A stretch of 64,000 nt of DNA, from NCBI RefSeq assembly GCF_015351025.1, contig NZ_JADKRV010000002.1, forward strand, positions 302,936 through 366,935, in the 5' to 3' direction. A model generated the notes under the pieces. The model worked only from the letters and a program-made list of their open reading frames with translations, was not told the origin of the DNA and did not search any database. Shown piece by piece: positions 52,913 through 62,217 of this stretch. The stretch is from Curtobacterium sp. VKM Ac-1376 (GTDB lineage: Bacteria; Actinomycetota; Actinomycetes; Actinomycetales; Microbacteriaceae). Each line of letters opens with the position of its first letter. Position 1 is the stretch's first letter. Made by a program: the position numbers and the translations under genes.

Positions 52913-54010
52913 ATGCCGCGTGATCTCGTCCGCCGGGCCGCCCGCCGCCTGCGCCGTGCCGTCGTCGGGGCTCCTCAGCAGCCGGCACCGCTCCCGGTCC
53001 TCGGCTACGTCGTCGCCGGTGCCGGGGGAGCGCACCCGGCCTCGGCGCACGTGCGGGTCGTCCGGCGCACCGAGCACCTGGCGGCGAGCGGCACGGCCGA
53101 GGTGCGCCAGGTCGACCCGGCCGCGTTCGTCGACGGCTCCGACACCACCCCGTACGCCGCGGTCCTGGTGCAGCGCGACATCCTTCCCCGTGCCACCGTG
53201 CCGCGCTTCCTCGACACGGCGGCAGCCCGCGGCATCCGCATCGTGGCCGAGGTCGACGACGACTTCTTCACCGCGTCCGGACGGGCGCGCCTGGCCCGTG
53301 CCGAGTACGACCCGGACCGACTCGCCTCGATCGACGCCCTGGTTCGCGGTGCCGACACCGTGGTGGTGAGCACGCCGGAACTCGCCGAGGTCGTCCGGCC
53401 CGTCGCCCGCCACGTGACGATCGTGCCGAACGCCCTCGACGCGGAGCTCTGGACCACCGCGGCGACCGAGGACGACGACGACCGCCCCGACGGCGAACAC
53501 CGCGTGCTCTACATGGGCACGCTCACCCACGCCGCCGACCTCGAACTGCTCCGCGACGTCTTCGACGACCTCGCCACCGTCGACGGCACGCCGATCCGGC
53601 TCGAGGTCATCGGCGTGACCGAGGAGGGCGGGGCGGACTGGTTCCGCCGTGTCGAGGTCCCCGACGGGCACTACCCGGCGTTCTCCCGTTGGCTCGTCGC
53701 ACATCGCGAGCGCTGGCGGGCCGGGGTCGCCCCCCTGCGCGACGAGGAGTTCAACCGCGCGAAGAGCGACCTGAAGTTCCTGGAGTACACCGCGCTCGGG
53801 CTGCCGGCCGTGGTCTCGGACCGCCCCTCGTACGCGGTCGCTCGCGAGCACGGAGCGGTCGCGGTCCCGGACGACGTCGGTGCCTGGCGCGACGCCGTCC
53901 GCGCCGCCGTCGAGCGCGGTGCGCCGGACGCACGGGCCGCCCGGTGGGTGGCGGAGGAACGGACGATCGGCCGCGACGGCGACACCTGGCGCCGCGTGCT
54001 GCTCGGCTAG
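52913..54010 (+). CDS. Glycosyltransferase-like protein (GT-B fold)
   Basis: 365 residues. N-terminus basic, then LGYVVAGAGGAHPASAHVRV, VLVQRDILPRATVPRFLDTA, EVDDDFFTASG, VVSTPELAEVVRPVARHVTIVPNALD, YMGTLTHAADLELLRDVF and the C-terminal FNRAKSDLKFLEYTALGLPAV, which is the donor-site EX7-like helix of GT4 proteins. Donor and acceptor are unknown. GAGGAT 6 nt before the ATG may be a weak leaderless -10. Its stop codon is part of the purE -10 element. Confidence 0.82.
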   Translation: MPRDLVRRAARRLRRAVVGAPQQPAPLPVLGYVVAGAGGAHPASAHVRVVRRTEHLAASGTAEVRQVDPAAFVDGSDTTPYAAVLVQRDILPRATVPRFLDTAAARGIRIVAEVDDDFFTASGRARLARAEYDPDRLASIDALVRGADTVVVSTPELAEVVRPVARHVTIVPNALDAELWTTAATEDDDDRPDGEHRVLYMGTLTHAADLELLRDVFDDLATVDGTPIRLEVIGVTEEGGADWFRRVEVPDGHYPAFSRWLVAHRERWRAGVAPLRDEEFNRAKSDLKFLEYTALGLPAVVSDRPSYAVAREHGAVAVPDDVGAWRDAVRAAVERGAPDARAARWVAEERTIGRDGDTWRRVLLG

Positions 54011-54013
54011 GCT
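54008..54013 (+). promoter_or_regulatory. Leaderless -10 element of purE
   Basis: TAGGCT ends 6 nt before the GTG at 54020; its first three bases are the TAG stop codon of the upstream glycosyltransferase gene. Confidence 0.5.
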
Positions 54014-54019
54014 CGTCGC

Positions 54020-54532
54020 GTGACCGACACCGCCGCACCCGCACAGCCGCTCGTCTCGATCATCATGGGGTCGGACTCCGACTGGCCGACCATGCGGGCA
54101 GCGGCGGACATCCTCGCCGAACTCGGCATCCCGTTCGAGGCGGACGTCGTGTCGGCGCACCGCACGCCGGACAAGATGACCCGCTTCGCCCGCGGCGCTG
54201 CCGACCGTGGCATCCGCGTGGTCATCGCCGGCGCCGGGGGCGCAGCGCACCTGCCGGGCATGGTGGCCTCGATGACGACGCTGCCCGTGATCGGCGTGCC
54301 CGTGCAGCTCGCGCGCCTGGACGGCCTCGACTCGCTGCTGTCGATCGTGCAGATGCCCGCCGGCATCCCGGTGGCGACGATGGCGATCAACGGTGCGGCG
54401 AACGCCGGACTGCTCGCCGCCCGGATCATCGGTTCCTCGGAGCCGGCCGTCGCCGCTCGGCTGACCGACTACGCCGAGGGCCTCGAGCGCCTGGTCGAGG
54501 AGAAGGCGGCCCGACTGCGCGACTCCCTGTAG
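54020..54532 (+). CDS. purE: 5-(carboxyamino)imidazole ribonucleotide mutase
   Basis: 170 residues, normal for PurE class I. Moves the carboxyl group of N5-CAIR to give CAIR. Signature [20 protein letters not shown], then [11 protein letters not shown] with the active-site His, and [25 protein letters not shown]. Works directly after PurK (49748). Confidence 0.96.
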   Translation: MTDTAAPAQPLVSIIMGSDSDWPTMRAAADILAELGIPFEADVVSAHRTPDKMTRFARGAADRGIRVVIAGAGGAAHLPGMVASMTTLPVIGVPVQLARLDGLDSLLSIVQMPAGIPVATMAINGAANAGLLAARIIGSSEPAVAARLTDYAEGLERLVEEKAARLRDSL

Positions 54533-54564
54533 CGAGCGGGCACCCCGGGCGCTCCGGGCCGCGG

Positions 54565-54570
54565 TACGGT
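54565..54570 (+). promoter_or_regulatory. Leaderless -10 element of the small membrane protein gene
   Basis: TACGGT ends 6 nt before the ATG at 54577. Confidence 0.45.
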
Positions 54571-54576
54571 GGCCGG

Positions 54577-54861
54577 ATGCCCGATCGTCTGCGCCGCTCC
54601 GCCCCCGTCCTGGTCCTCGCCGCGATCGCGGTCGTCGCAGCGGTGGTCTGCGGGGTCGCTGCGCGGGCGGCCGGTCCGCTGAACCCGGTCGCGTCGTGGG
54701 CCCGCCCCGCCGGCCGAGACTTCGTGGCGACGAAGTCGCAGTACGAGTCCATGCTCACGGCCGCACACGTCGCCGGGTCCGCGGCTGTGGTCGTCATCGT
54801 CGCCGTGCTGGCCGCGGTCGTGGTCGCGATGGTCGCGCACCGTCGTCGCACCCGGGCCTGA
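54577..54861 (+). CDS. Small two-helix membrane protein of unknown function
   Basis: 94 residues with two hydrophobic helices (VLVLAAIAVVAAVVCGVAA and AAVVVIVAVLAAVVVAMVA), a short loop between them and a basic tail RRRTRA. It has the leaderless promoter pattern and good third-position GC, which supports expression. No family recognised. Possible links to purE or the next GH16 gene are not shown. Confidence 0.6.
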   Translation: MPDRLRRSAPVLVLAAIAVVAAVVCGVAARAAGPLNPVASWARPAGRDFVATKSQYESMLTAAHVAGSAAVVVIVAVLAAVVVAMVAHRRRTRA

Positions 54862-55054
54862 CCCCGCGCCACGACGGCGTCCTGCCGGGTTCGAGGCGGT
54901 CACACAAGCCCCGTGTAATGGGGGTGCGCCGCTTCTGTCAACCCCCGAGCGCAGATTCTGGATAGCAACTACCGTGAACGCCGGGTCGCCGAGATACGGT
55001 CGCCCGGCGCCCAGGGGACCAGGCGCGAACAGTCACGTCAGGGAGTGACACCTC

Positions 55055-55810
55055 ATGCAGAAACGCACCACCAGGAGGGCCGCACTCGCCGTCGTGCTCC
55101 TCGGAGCGGCACTCGTCGCCGGACCGCTCGGTCCAGGGACCGCAGCGTCCGCCACGTCGGCCCCCACTGCCGACTCGGGCGCCTTCAAGATGACGTACCG
55201 CGAACAGTTCAGCACACCAGCGGCCGCTGGCGGTGCCTTCGCCAAGACCTACGCGAAATCGTGGCAGCCGTACCCGGACGGCACCGGGGGCATGTACTAC
55301 TCGGGGTCCCAGATCAGCTCGCACAACGGGTACCTGGACGTGAAGCTCGACGGCAAGCACGGTGCTGCCGGCACCTTCGGCACGCCGACCGGAGCCTGGG
55401 GGCACAAGGGCGGGAAGTTCATCATGCGGGCCAAGGCCACGGGCGGTGCCGGCAACGGAGCGGCCGTCATGCTCTGGCCGTCGTCGGACAAGTGGTCCGA
55501 CGGGGAGATCGACTACCCCGAGGCGAACTTCGACCAGCAGCCGATGCTCCACCACCACTCGATGACGCCGGGCAAGGAAGCCACAGCGACGAGCATGAGC
55601 ACCGGCGTCTCGTGGCGCTCGTGGCACACCTACTCGATCGACTGGGTGCCGGGGAAGTCCGTCAGCTACCGCCTCGACGGCAAGGTGATCAAGAAGATCA
55701 CCTCGAACGTGCCGAAGACCCCGCATCGCTACATGTTCCAGGTGGGGAACTGGGGCGCCGCTGGCCACCTGTACATCGACTGGGTCTGCACCTACACGTA
55801 CAAGCCCTGA
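55055..55810 (+). CDS. Secreted GH16-like beta-glucanase
   Basis: 251 residues. Signal peptide AALAVVLLGAALVAGP. Concanavalin-like GH16 fold: MTYREQFSTP opening, WGHKGGKFIMRAKATGG, and the catalytic signature WSDGEIDYPE (E151 nucleophile, D153, E156 acid/base). Ends with YMFQVGNWGAAGHLYIDWV. Probably cleaves beta-1,3(4)-glucan or an exopolysaccharide such as succinoglycan-type. Shine-Dalgarno AGGGAG. A TACCGT hexamer lies about 80 bp upstream. Confidence 0.86.
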   Translation: MQKRTTRRAALAVVLLGAALVAGPLGPGTAASATSAPTADSGAFKMTYREQFSTPAAAGGAFAKTYAKSWQPYPDGTGGMYYSGSQISSHNGYLDVKLDGKHGAAGTFGTPTGAWGHKGGKFIMRAKATGGAGNGAAVMLWPSSDKWSDGEIDYPEANFDQQPMLHHHSMTPGKEATATSMSTGVSWRSWHTYSIDWVPGKSVSYRLDGKVIKKITSNVPKTPHRYMFQVGNWGAAGHLYIDWVCTYTYKP

Positions 55811-55823
55811 GGCCGTCCGACCG

Positions 55824-56966
55824 TCAGAGGTCGGCGTGCAGTTGCCAGGTCTCCGCGGCGGAGTCGGACCAGTCGTACATGCGTGCGCGGTCCGGCCCCG
55901 CCACGGCCAGTTGTGCCGCCAGCAGGGGGTCGTTCACGACCTGGTAGACAGCCTGCGCGATCCGCTCGGGGTACGACTCCCGTGGATCACGGGCCACGGT
56001 GACGCCGGCGTCGGAGGCGACCTCGGCCACCGCCGGGTCGTCCGAGTGGATGACCGGGGTGCCGAAGCTCATCGCTTCGATCACGGGCAGACCGAACCCC
56101 TCGGCCAGGCTCGGGAACACGAACACCGTCGCACGGTCGTAGGCGACCGCGAGGTCGGCGTCGTCGATCCGACCGAGCACCTTCACGCGGTCGCGGGACA
56201 GCCCGGCGCGCTCGGCGATGTCGTACACGTCGACGTCGCCCCAGCCGTCCGGCCCGGAGATGACGAGCGGGATGTCCGCCGGGGCGTCGGGGTGTGCCAT
56301 CGCCTGGATCAGCGACGCCAGGGCCTTGCGGGGCTCGAGGGTGCCGACGGCGAGCACGTAGCGGTCAGGCAGACCGAGCCGCTCGGCGCGCAGGTCGGCA
56401 TCGACCGGCAGGCGGAGTCGACCGCTCGGCGCTCCACCGATCACACGGAGCCGATCGTCGAAGCGGTGGATCTCGTTGAGCGCGCTCGCGACCGCGTGGG
56501 TGGGCACGACGACGGCGTCGGCGTGCTTCCACGCACGCTTCACCATGGCCTTGTGGAAGTTGACACCGCGGGGCGTCAGGGTCTCCGGGTTGGTCCACGG
56601 CACGATGTCGTGGACGGTCACCACGGTCTGTCGGCCAGGGTCCTGGAATCGGTCGTGCTTGACCAGCGGCGCGAGCACGCTCGGCGCGTGCACCATGCCC
56701 TTCGCGATGCCACCGACGAAACCGCCCTGCCACGCGAGCGAGAGCTCACGGCGGGGGAGCGGGAGCCGCTGCAGGTCGACCAGACCGGGCAGCAGCGTGC
56801 GCAGGTGCGCCATCTCGTCGGCACCCACGGCCGAGACGACGCCGGCGACGTCGCAGCCGCTCGGTGCGTTCTCCACCAGGTGCCGTGCCAGTTCCTCGGC
56901 GTAGCGCCCGATGCCGCCCGGCACGGGGGCGACGATCTGGTCGACGATGACGTGGAGGGTGGTCAT
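55824..56966 (-). CDS. GT4 family glycosyltransferase
   Basis: 380 residues. N-terminal VIVDQIVAPVPGGIGRYAEEL, TVHDIVPWTNPETLTPRG, VLAVGTLEPRKALASLIQAM and the donor region VFPSLAEGFGLPVIEAMSFG (EX7E). This resembles mannosyl- or rhamnosyltransferases of bacterial exopolysaccharide clusters. ATG 56966 chosen for GAGGAG upstream. Convergent to the GH16 gene with only 13 bp between. Close to the rml genes, so dTDP-rhamnose is a possible donor (inference). Confidence 0.87.
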   Translation of the reverse strand: MTTLHVIVDQIVAPVPGGIGRYAEELARHLVENAPSGCDVAGVVSAVGADEMAHLRTLLPGLVDLQRLPLPRRELSLAWQGGFVGGIAKGMVHAPSVLAPLVKHDRFQDPGRQTVVTVHDIVPWTNPETLTPRGVNFHKAMVKRAWKHADAVVVPTHAVASALNEIHRFDDRLRVIGGAPSGRLRLPVDADLRAERLGLPDRYVLAVGTLEPRKALASLIQAMAHPDAPADIPLVISGPDGWGDVDVYDIAERAGLSRDRVKVLGRIDDADLAVAYDRATVFVFPSLAEGFGLPVIEAMSFGTPVIHSDDPAVAEVASDAGVTVARDPRESYPERIAQAVYQVVNDPLLAAQLAVAGPDRARMYDWSDSAAETWQLHADL

Positions 56967-57085
56967 GGTGCTGTGCTCCTCGTCGTGGCTCATCGGCACG
57001 TGGTCCTGGGGTCGACAGCCGGCCCCGCGCTCGGCTGCCCGACACTACCAGGGTGATCCCGGCGCCCCCTGGGCGCGGTCGGAGG

Positions 57086-57147
57086 TCGGACAGGAGGCGC
57101 GGATCGGGTTCTCCGACGCAGGGAACCGACCCGCGCCTCCGGTCCGA
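57086..57147. terminator. Large hairpin downstream of rmlD
   Basis: Arms GTCGGACAGGAGGCGCGG and CCGCGCCTCCGGTCCGAC pair with one mismatch; the stem continues inward with TCGGGTTC. It lies 9 bp beyond the rmlD stop and 120 bp upstream of the GT4 gene start. Confidence 0.7.
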
Positions 57148-57156
57148 CGACCGTGC

Positions 57157-58008
57157 CTACGCGGTCAGCGCACCCGCGGCGACGGCGGCGTGCAGCGCCT
57201 CGCGCCAGTCGCGCATGGGCGCGAGCCCGGCGCGCGACCAGCCCTCGTGGCCGAGCACGCTGTACGCGGGACGGGGCGCGGGGCGGACGAACGCGGCGCT
57301 GTCCGTCGGGAGAACGCGCTCGGGGTCGAGCCCGAGCTCCCGGTAGATCGCCCGCGTGAAGTCGAACCAGGAGCCCTGGCCGGCGTTCGTGCCGTGGTAG
57401 ACGCCGGCTGGGGCCTCCCCGTCGACGAGCTCGACGATCCGGGCGGCGAGGTCCCCGGTCCAGGTCGGCTGGCCCACCTGGTCGGTGACCACGCTGACGG
57501 TGTCGTGGGACCCGGCGAGGCGGAGCATCGTCGCGGCGAAGTTCGGGCCGTGCGCGCCGTAGATCCAGGCCGTGCGGACGACGTACGACGTGTCGGGCGC
57601 GATCGCGCGGACGAACGCCTCACCGGCCGCCTTCGTGCGACCGTAGGCGTTGATCGGGTCGGTCGGGGCGTCCTCGGCGTAGGGCGCGGTGCCGTTGCCG
57701 TCGAAGACGTAGTCGGTCGAGACGGTGACGAGCCTCGCGCCGTGGCGGACTGCGGCCTCGGCCAGGAGCTTCGGCCCCGTCGCGTTCACGGCGTACGCGT
57801 CGTCCTCGTGGTCTTCGGCGTCGTCGACCCTCGTGTAGGCGGCCGAGTTGATGACGACGTCGTGCCCGGCGACCGCGGCGTCGACCGCTGCCGGGTCGGT
57901 GATGTCGAGGGCAGCGCGCGACATGGCGGTGACGTCCCGTCCGGCGAGGGCGGCCCGGAGGTCCTGGCCGAGCATCCCGGCCGCGCCGGCGATGAGGTAG
58001 CTGGTCAC
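57157..58008 (-). CDS. rmlD: dTDP-4-dehydrorhamnose reductase
   Basis: 283 residues. Last step of dTDP-L-rhamnose synthesis. NAD(P) motif LIAGAAGMLGQDLRAAL, VINSAAYTRVDDAE, STDYVFDGNG and catalytic YGRTK (Tyr, Lys). GTG start; 11 bp after rmlB in the same operon. Length usual for RmlD. Confidence 0.95.
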   Translation of the reverse strand: MTSYLIAGAAGMLGQDLRAALAGRDVTAMSRAALDITDPAAVDAAVAGHDVVINSAAYTRVDDAEDHEDDAYAVNATGPKLLAEAAVRHGARLVTVSTDYVFDGNGTAPYAEDAPTDPINAYGRTKAAGEAFVRAIAPDTSYVVRTAWIYGAHGPNFAATMLRLAGSHDTVSVVTDQVGQPTWTGDLAARIVELVDGEAPAGVYHGTNAGQGSWFDFTRAIYRELGLDPERVLPTDSAAFVRPAPRPAYSVLGHEGWSRAGLAPMRDWREALHAAVAAGALTA

Positions 58009-58019
58009 GGTGGCCCGGC

Positions 58020-59006
58020 TCAGCTCAGGGCCGCACGCTGCTTGAGCGGCTCCCACCAGGCGCGGTTGTCGCGGTACCACTGCACGACGTCGGCCAGCCC
58101 CTGCTCGAACGGCACGAGCGGCTCGTACCCGAGCTCGGCCTGGATCTTCGAGATGTCGACCGAGTAGCGGAGGTCGTGGCCGAGGCGGTCGGCGACGCGG
58201 TCGACGTACGACCAGTCCTTGCCCGTGGCGTCGAGGAGCAGCTGCGTGAGCTCCTTGTTGGTCAACTCGGTGCCGCCGCCGATGTTGTAGATCTCGCCGG
58301 CGCGGCCGCGGGTCAGCACCATCGCGATGCCGCGGGTGTGGTCGTCGACGTGCAGCCAGTCGCGGATGTTGTTGCCCTCGCCGTACAGCGGCACGTGCTG
58401 GTCGTCGATCAGGTTGGTGACGAACAGCGGGATGACCTTCTCGGGGAAGTGGTACGGCCCGTAGTTGTTCGAGCAGCGCGTGATCGAGAGGTTCAGTCCG
58501 TGCGTGCGGTGGTAGCTGCGCGCGAGCAGGTCGCTGCCGGCCTTCGACGCCGAGTACGGCGAGTTCGGCTCGAGCGGGCGCTCCTCGTCCCACGAGCCCT
58601 CGCTGATGGAGCCGTAGACCTCGTCGGTGGAGACGTGGACGAAGCGTTCGGTGCCGTGACGGAGCGCGGCGTCGAGCAGACGCTGGGTGCCGACGACGTT
58701 CGTCTCGACGAAGATGCCGGAGTCGCGGACCGAACGGTCGACGTGGGACTCGGCGGCGAAGTGCACGATCGCGTCGACGGTCGGGACGACCTCGTCGAGC
58801 TTCGCGGCGTCGCGGATGTCGCCGTGCACGAAGGTGTAGCGGGGCGAGTCGGCGACCGGTGCGAGGTTCGCTTCGTTGCCGGAGTAGGTCAGTGCGTCGT
58901 AGACGACGACCTCGGCGCCCTCGAGGCCGGGGTACGCGTCCTCCAGCGTGCGGCGGACGAAGTTCGAGCCGATGAAGCCGGCCCCTCCGGTGACGAGGAT
59001 CTTCAC
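58020..59006 (-). CDS. rmlB: dTDP-glucose 4,6-dehydratase
   Basis: 328 residues. Second step of the dTDP-rhamnose pathway. NAD motif ILVTGGAGFIGSNFVRRTL, HFAAESHVDRS, STDEVYGSI, catalytic YSASK, and NNYGPYHFPEKVIPLF with RDWLHVDDH. The GTG at 59006 overlaps the stop of the upstream DUF2142 gene by 4 bp, so I rejected the much longer open frame to 60608. Confidence 0.96.
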   Translation of the reverse strand: MKILVTGGAGFIGSNFVRRTLEDAYPGLEGAEVVVYDALTYSGNEANLAPVADSPRYTFVHGDIRDAAKLDEVVPTVDAIVHFAAESHVDRSVRDSGIFVETNVVGTQRLLDAALRHGTERFVHVSTDEVYGSISEGSWDEERPLEPNSPYSASKAGSDLLARSYHRTHGLNLSITRCSNNYGPYHFPEKVIPLFVTNLIDDQHVPLYGEGNNIRDWLHVDDHTRGIAMVLTRGRAGEIYNIGGGTELTNKELTQLLLDATGKDWSYVDRVADRLGHDLRYSVDISKIQAELGYEPLVPFEQGLADVVQWYRDNRAWWEPLKQRAALS

Positions 59007-60637
59007 GAGGTCTCTTTCCTGACGGTCGGTTCGTGGGTCGGCGGCGATTCTAGCGGGCCGCCGACGGGGTCGGTGGTGGTGCCCCCGGTGGCGTCGAGGA
59101 CGATGCCTTCGGTGGGGGATCCGGTGGCGGACTCGGCGGTGTCGTCGTGCACGAGGGCCGTCCCGCGCCACAGCTGCACGACGGCCGTGACGGCCGCGAC
59201 GGCGAACAGGCCGAGCACCAGCGCGATCGGGGACGGACCGGCGAGCGATCCACCGGCCATCGCGCTGAGCCCGCCCGGCGTGACGCGGAACTGGGTGTTC
59301 TCCCACGCGCCGCGGTAGGTCAGGCCGATGCCGTACGCACCGATCGTGAGCGCGCTGACGGCGGCGAACCGGGCCAGCCGGCGGCGGAGCTCCGGACGGA
59401 CGACGAGCGCGTGCCAGGCGACGGCCTGCGCGAGCACGAGCGCGACGACCGCCACGAACAGGAACCGTCCCTGCAGCCCGTTGCCCTGGTGGGTGCCGAG
59501 GTAGTTGCGCCAGTTGTAGGCGAGCGTGGCGACGAGGACGACCGCCGGCCAGACGAGCACGACCGTCGCGACACGGTGGCCCGGGGAGCGACGGGCGTAC
59601 GACCAGCCGATGACGGCGAGCCCGACGACCGCGAGGGTGTCGACGACCATCGGCGGGAGGGGCCACTGGTTCGCGCCGAGCGCGCCGAAGAACGAGGCGG
59701 TCATGCCGTCCCACTGGCGGCCCGCGAAGGCACCCGGGTTCGCCCCGCCGGAGGGGTACGGCTGCACCGCGGTGACGCCACGCAGGGCATCCGGCACGAG
59801 GGTCCCGCTGAGCAGGAGCGTGCGGACCCACCACCACCCGGACACCGCGGCTGCTGCGACGACCACCACGCCGGCGTGCAGGGCGCGCTGCCCCCACGGC
59901 CGGTCCCGGGCCAGGAGCAGCACCAGGACGGCGAACGGCACGGCCAGCAGCCCCAGTGCGTTCAGGGCGGCCAGGCCGGTCACGGCGACGGCGAGCCCGG
60001 CGGTGGTCGACCACGACCGGTCCCCGGTGAGCACCCGCGCGCTCAGCCAGACCAGGACGGCGCCCAGCAGGATCACCGGCGCCCACACCGTGACACCCGA
60101 CGCGACCTGGGCGAGCTGCGGCACGGCGAAGAGCAGGAGCGGGGCGACGAGCGCGGTCCGTGGGGACCGGGTCACGCGGCGGACGGTCGCCCAGACCAGC
60201 ACCGGCAGGGCGGTGACGAGCAGGACGTCGAACAGGCGGAGCGTCAGCACCGACGTCGCCCAGTCGTGCGCGCCGAAGCGGATGACGCGCAGGATGCCGG
60301 CCGCCACGAGCCAGTAGGTCGGCGGGTTCTGTGACATCGGGTCGATCGCGGGGGAGTCGCCCGGCACGGCGGCGACGAGCGCGTCGACCGTGGGGCGGTC
60401 GACGGCCGGCACGGGGTGCTCGACGACCTGTCGGATCGCGGCGAGGTAGTGCATCTCGCCTCCGTGCGGCCAGCCGAGCCCGAGCGCCAGACGGAACGCG
60501 GCGTCGACGTGTGCCGGCTCGTCCGGAGCGCCGAAGGCCGGGGTGACCAGGGCGAACGTGAGCAGGAAGGCGAGCCAGGCGAGGGAGACCGAGCCGAGCA
60601 GGGCCCACTCGTGGCGGCGCACCAGCGGCCGGGTCAC
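59003..60637 (-). CDS. DUF2142 multi-pass membrane protein (copy 2)
   Basis: 544 residues, about eleven helices. Conserved loop VTPAFGAPDEPAHVDAAFRLAL after the first helix. Overlaps its neighbours by 4 bp on both sides (rmlB and DUF2142 copy 3), indicating tight translational coupling. A Thr/Ala/Gly-rich tail of about 50 residues extends past the last helix. The acidic loop suggests GT-C-like chemistry; being fused by overlap to rmlB, it may use a rhamnose or related donor (inference). Confidence 0.85.
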   Translation of the reverse strand: MTRPLVRRHEWALLGSVSLAWLAFLLTFALVTPAFGAPDEPAHVDAAFRLALGLGWPHGGEMHYLAAIRQVVEHPVPAVDRPTVDALVAAVPGDSPAIDPMSQNPPTYWLVAAGILRVIRFGAHDWATSVLTLRLFDVLLVTALPVLVWATVRRVTRSPRTALVAPLLLFAVPQLAQVASGVTVWAPVILLGAVLVWLSARVLTGDRSWSTTAGLAVAVTGLAALNALGLLAVPFAVLVLLLARDRPWGQRALHAGVVVVAAAAVSGWWWVRTLLLSGTLVPDALRGVTAVQPYPSGGANPGAFAGRQWDGMTASFFGALGANQWPLPPMVVDTLAVVGLAVIGWSYARRSPGHRVATVVLVWPAVVLVATLAYNWRNYLGTHQGNGLQGRFLFVAVVALVLAQAVAWHALVVRPELRRRLARFAAVSALTIGAYGIGLTYRGAWENTQFRVTPGGLSAMAGGSLAGPSPIALVLGLFAVAAVTAVVQLWRGTALVHDDTAESATGSPTEGIVLDATGGTTTDPVGGPLESPPTHEPTVRKETS

Positions 60638-62217
60638 GAGGTGACCCCCGGGTCGCGCGCGTCGAGTGACTCGGGGCGGCGCATGAACCGGACGAGCAGC
60701 ACCGCCGTACCGACCAGCGCGACGGCGGCGATCGTGGTGAGGGTGAAGTTCGGCCCGGCCGGCACCATCCCGTACCGGTCGAACCGGCTGATCGAGAACT
60801 CGTCGATCCAGAACGCGGCGTCGCGGCCGAAGGCCCGCAGTGCGTAGACGACGCCGTAGAGCCCGATGGCCATCGCCGCGATCGACATGCCGACCGCCAG
60901 CCGAGTCGCGCCCGCCGCGGTCACCGTGACGCGGCGCCAGGCCAGGGCGCTCAGCGCAATGAGGGCGATGAGGGTGGGGTAGTAGTAGCGCCCCTGGGTG
61001 CCGGCGACGATGGTGCTCCGCACGTAGCCGCCCCACCCGCTCTGCAGGTGCAGGGCGATGAGGATGACGGGGAACGACGCGAGTACGACCGCGGGGCGGA
61101 GTGACGGGCCCCGACGGAACCCCCACACCACGATGCCCACGAGTGAGGCGATCGTCAGGCCGTCGATCAGGACCTGGGCGAGCTGGAACTGGGTGAGCCC
61201 GCCGACGCTGCCCCAGAACGTTCGGGTGACGCCGTTCCAGTAGTCGCGGAGGAACACCTCGGCGCTGGCGGCGGTGCCGTCGGGGAACGGCATCGGCGGC
61301 CGCGCTCCGGCCATGCCGTCCGGCTGGATGTCGTGGTACACGAGGAGGTTGCGGAGCCACCACCACCCGCCGACGACGGCGGCGATGCCGAGGGTCCACA
61401 GCGTCCGGACCGCGTTGCGCCAGACGGTCGCCCGGCTCCAGCCCGCCGCCATCACCGCGATGCCCACGAAGGGGACCGCGGGCAGGGCGGTGCCCTTGAC
61501 GAGGAGCATCACCCCGAGGAGCAGGCCGATCCAGATCGTGGTGCGCACGCGCAGGTCGCCCGTCAGCATCCGGACGACGACGTACACGAGCGCCCCGGCC
61601 AACGGCAGCATGAGCGCGTCGTTCGTGACCGAGGCACCGATGGAAGCGACCTCGGGGAGCGCGAAGACGGCGGCGCCACCGACCAGGGCGGCCCGCGGTG
61701 ATCCGGTCAGCCGTCGCACCGTGGCCCACGCCAGGAACGGCAGCGGCAGGACCAGCAGGGCGTCGAACAGCCGGAGCACCATGACCGCGAGGTCCCAGCG
61801 GAGGTCCTCGAAGTGCACCAGCTGCAGCACGCCGGCGGCCAGCGCGTAGTACGTCGCGGGGTGCTGCGACATCTGGTCGATGCTGGTCGCGTGCACCCCG
61901 GGGAACTCCTGCAGCAGCTCGCCCCAGGTCTTGTTGACGTCGGTGGACTGCCGCATGTTGCTGATCTGGGTGTCGTGCACCGCGTTCAGGTAGTGCATCG
62001 CACCCGGTGCGGGCCATCCGTCGCCGATGGCCAGGTGCAGGACCGCGTCGACGTGGGTCGGTTCGTCGGGCGCCTTGTACGTGGTCGTGACGACGGCCCA
62101 GACCGTCAGCACGGCGGCGAAGGCCACCGTCAACGCGATGACGATGAGGCGCTCCGCGCGGCCGACACGGGGCCGAGCCACGGAGCGCGACACGGCCGGA
62201 GCCGTGTCAGTCGCCAT
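60634..62217 (-). CDS. DUF2142 multi-pass membrane protein (copy 3)
   Basis: 527 residues, similar to copies 1 and 2: loop TYKAPDEPTHVDAVLHLAIGDGWPAPG, then WGELLQEFPGVHATSIDQMSQHPATYY, and helices to the end. The MSQHP/MTQHP segment is shared with copies 1 and 2 (MSQNP in copy 2), probably part of the extracytoplasmic site. ATG 62217 overlaps the GT2 gene by 11 bp. Confidence 0.85.
   Translation of the reverse strand: MATDTAPAVSRSVARPRVGRAERLIVIALTVAFAAVLTVWAVVTTTYKAPDEPTHVDAVLHLAIGDGWPAPGAMHYLNAVHDTQISNMRQSTDVNKTWGELLQEFPGVHATSIDQMSQHPATYYALAAGVLQLVHFEDLRWDLAVMVLRLFDALLVLPLPFLAWATVRRLTGSPRAALVGGAAVFALPEVASIGASVTNDALMLPLAGALVYVVVRMLTGDLRVRTTIWIGLLLGVMLLVKGTALPAVPFVGIAVMAAGWSRATVWRNAVRTLWTLGIAAVVGGWWWLRNLLVYHDIQPDGMAGARPPMPFPDGTAASAEVFLRDYWNGVTRTFWGSVGGLTQFQLAQVLIDGLTIASLVGIVVWGFRRGPSLRPAVVLASFPVILIALHLQSGWGGYVRSTIVAGTQGRYYYPTLIALIALSALAWRRVTVTAAGATRLAVGMSIAAMAIGLYGVVYALRAFGRDAAFWIDEFSISRFDRYGMVPAGPNFTLTTIAAVALVGTAVLLVRFMRRPESLDARDPGVTS

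Noticed and set aside
59007..62017. Long upstream extensions of the rmlB and DUF2142 frames
   Set aside because: The extensions overlap well-supported genes in other frames and are Arg/Pro/Ala-rich; 4-bp GTGA overlaps give better starts.
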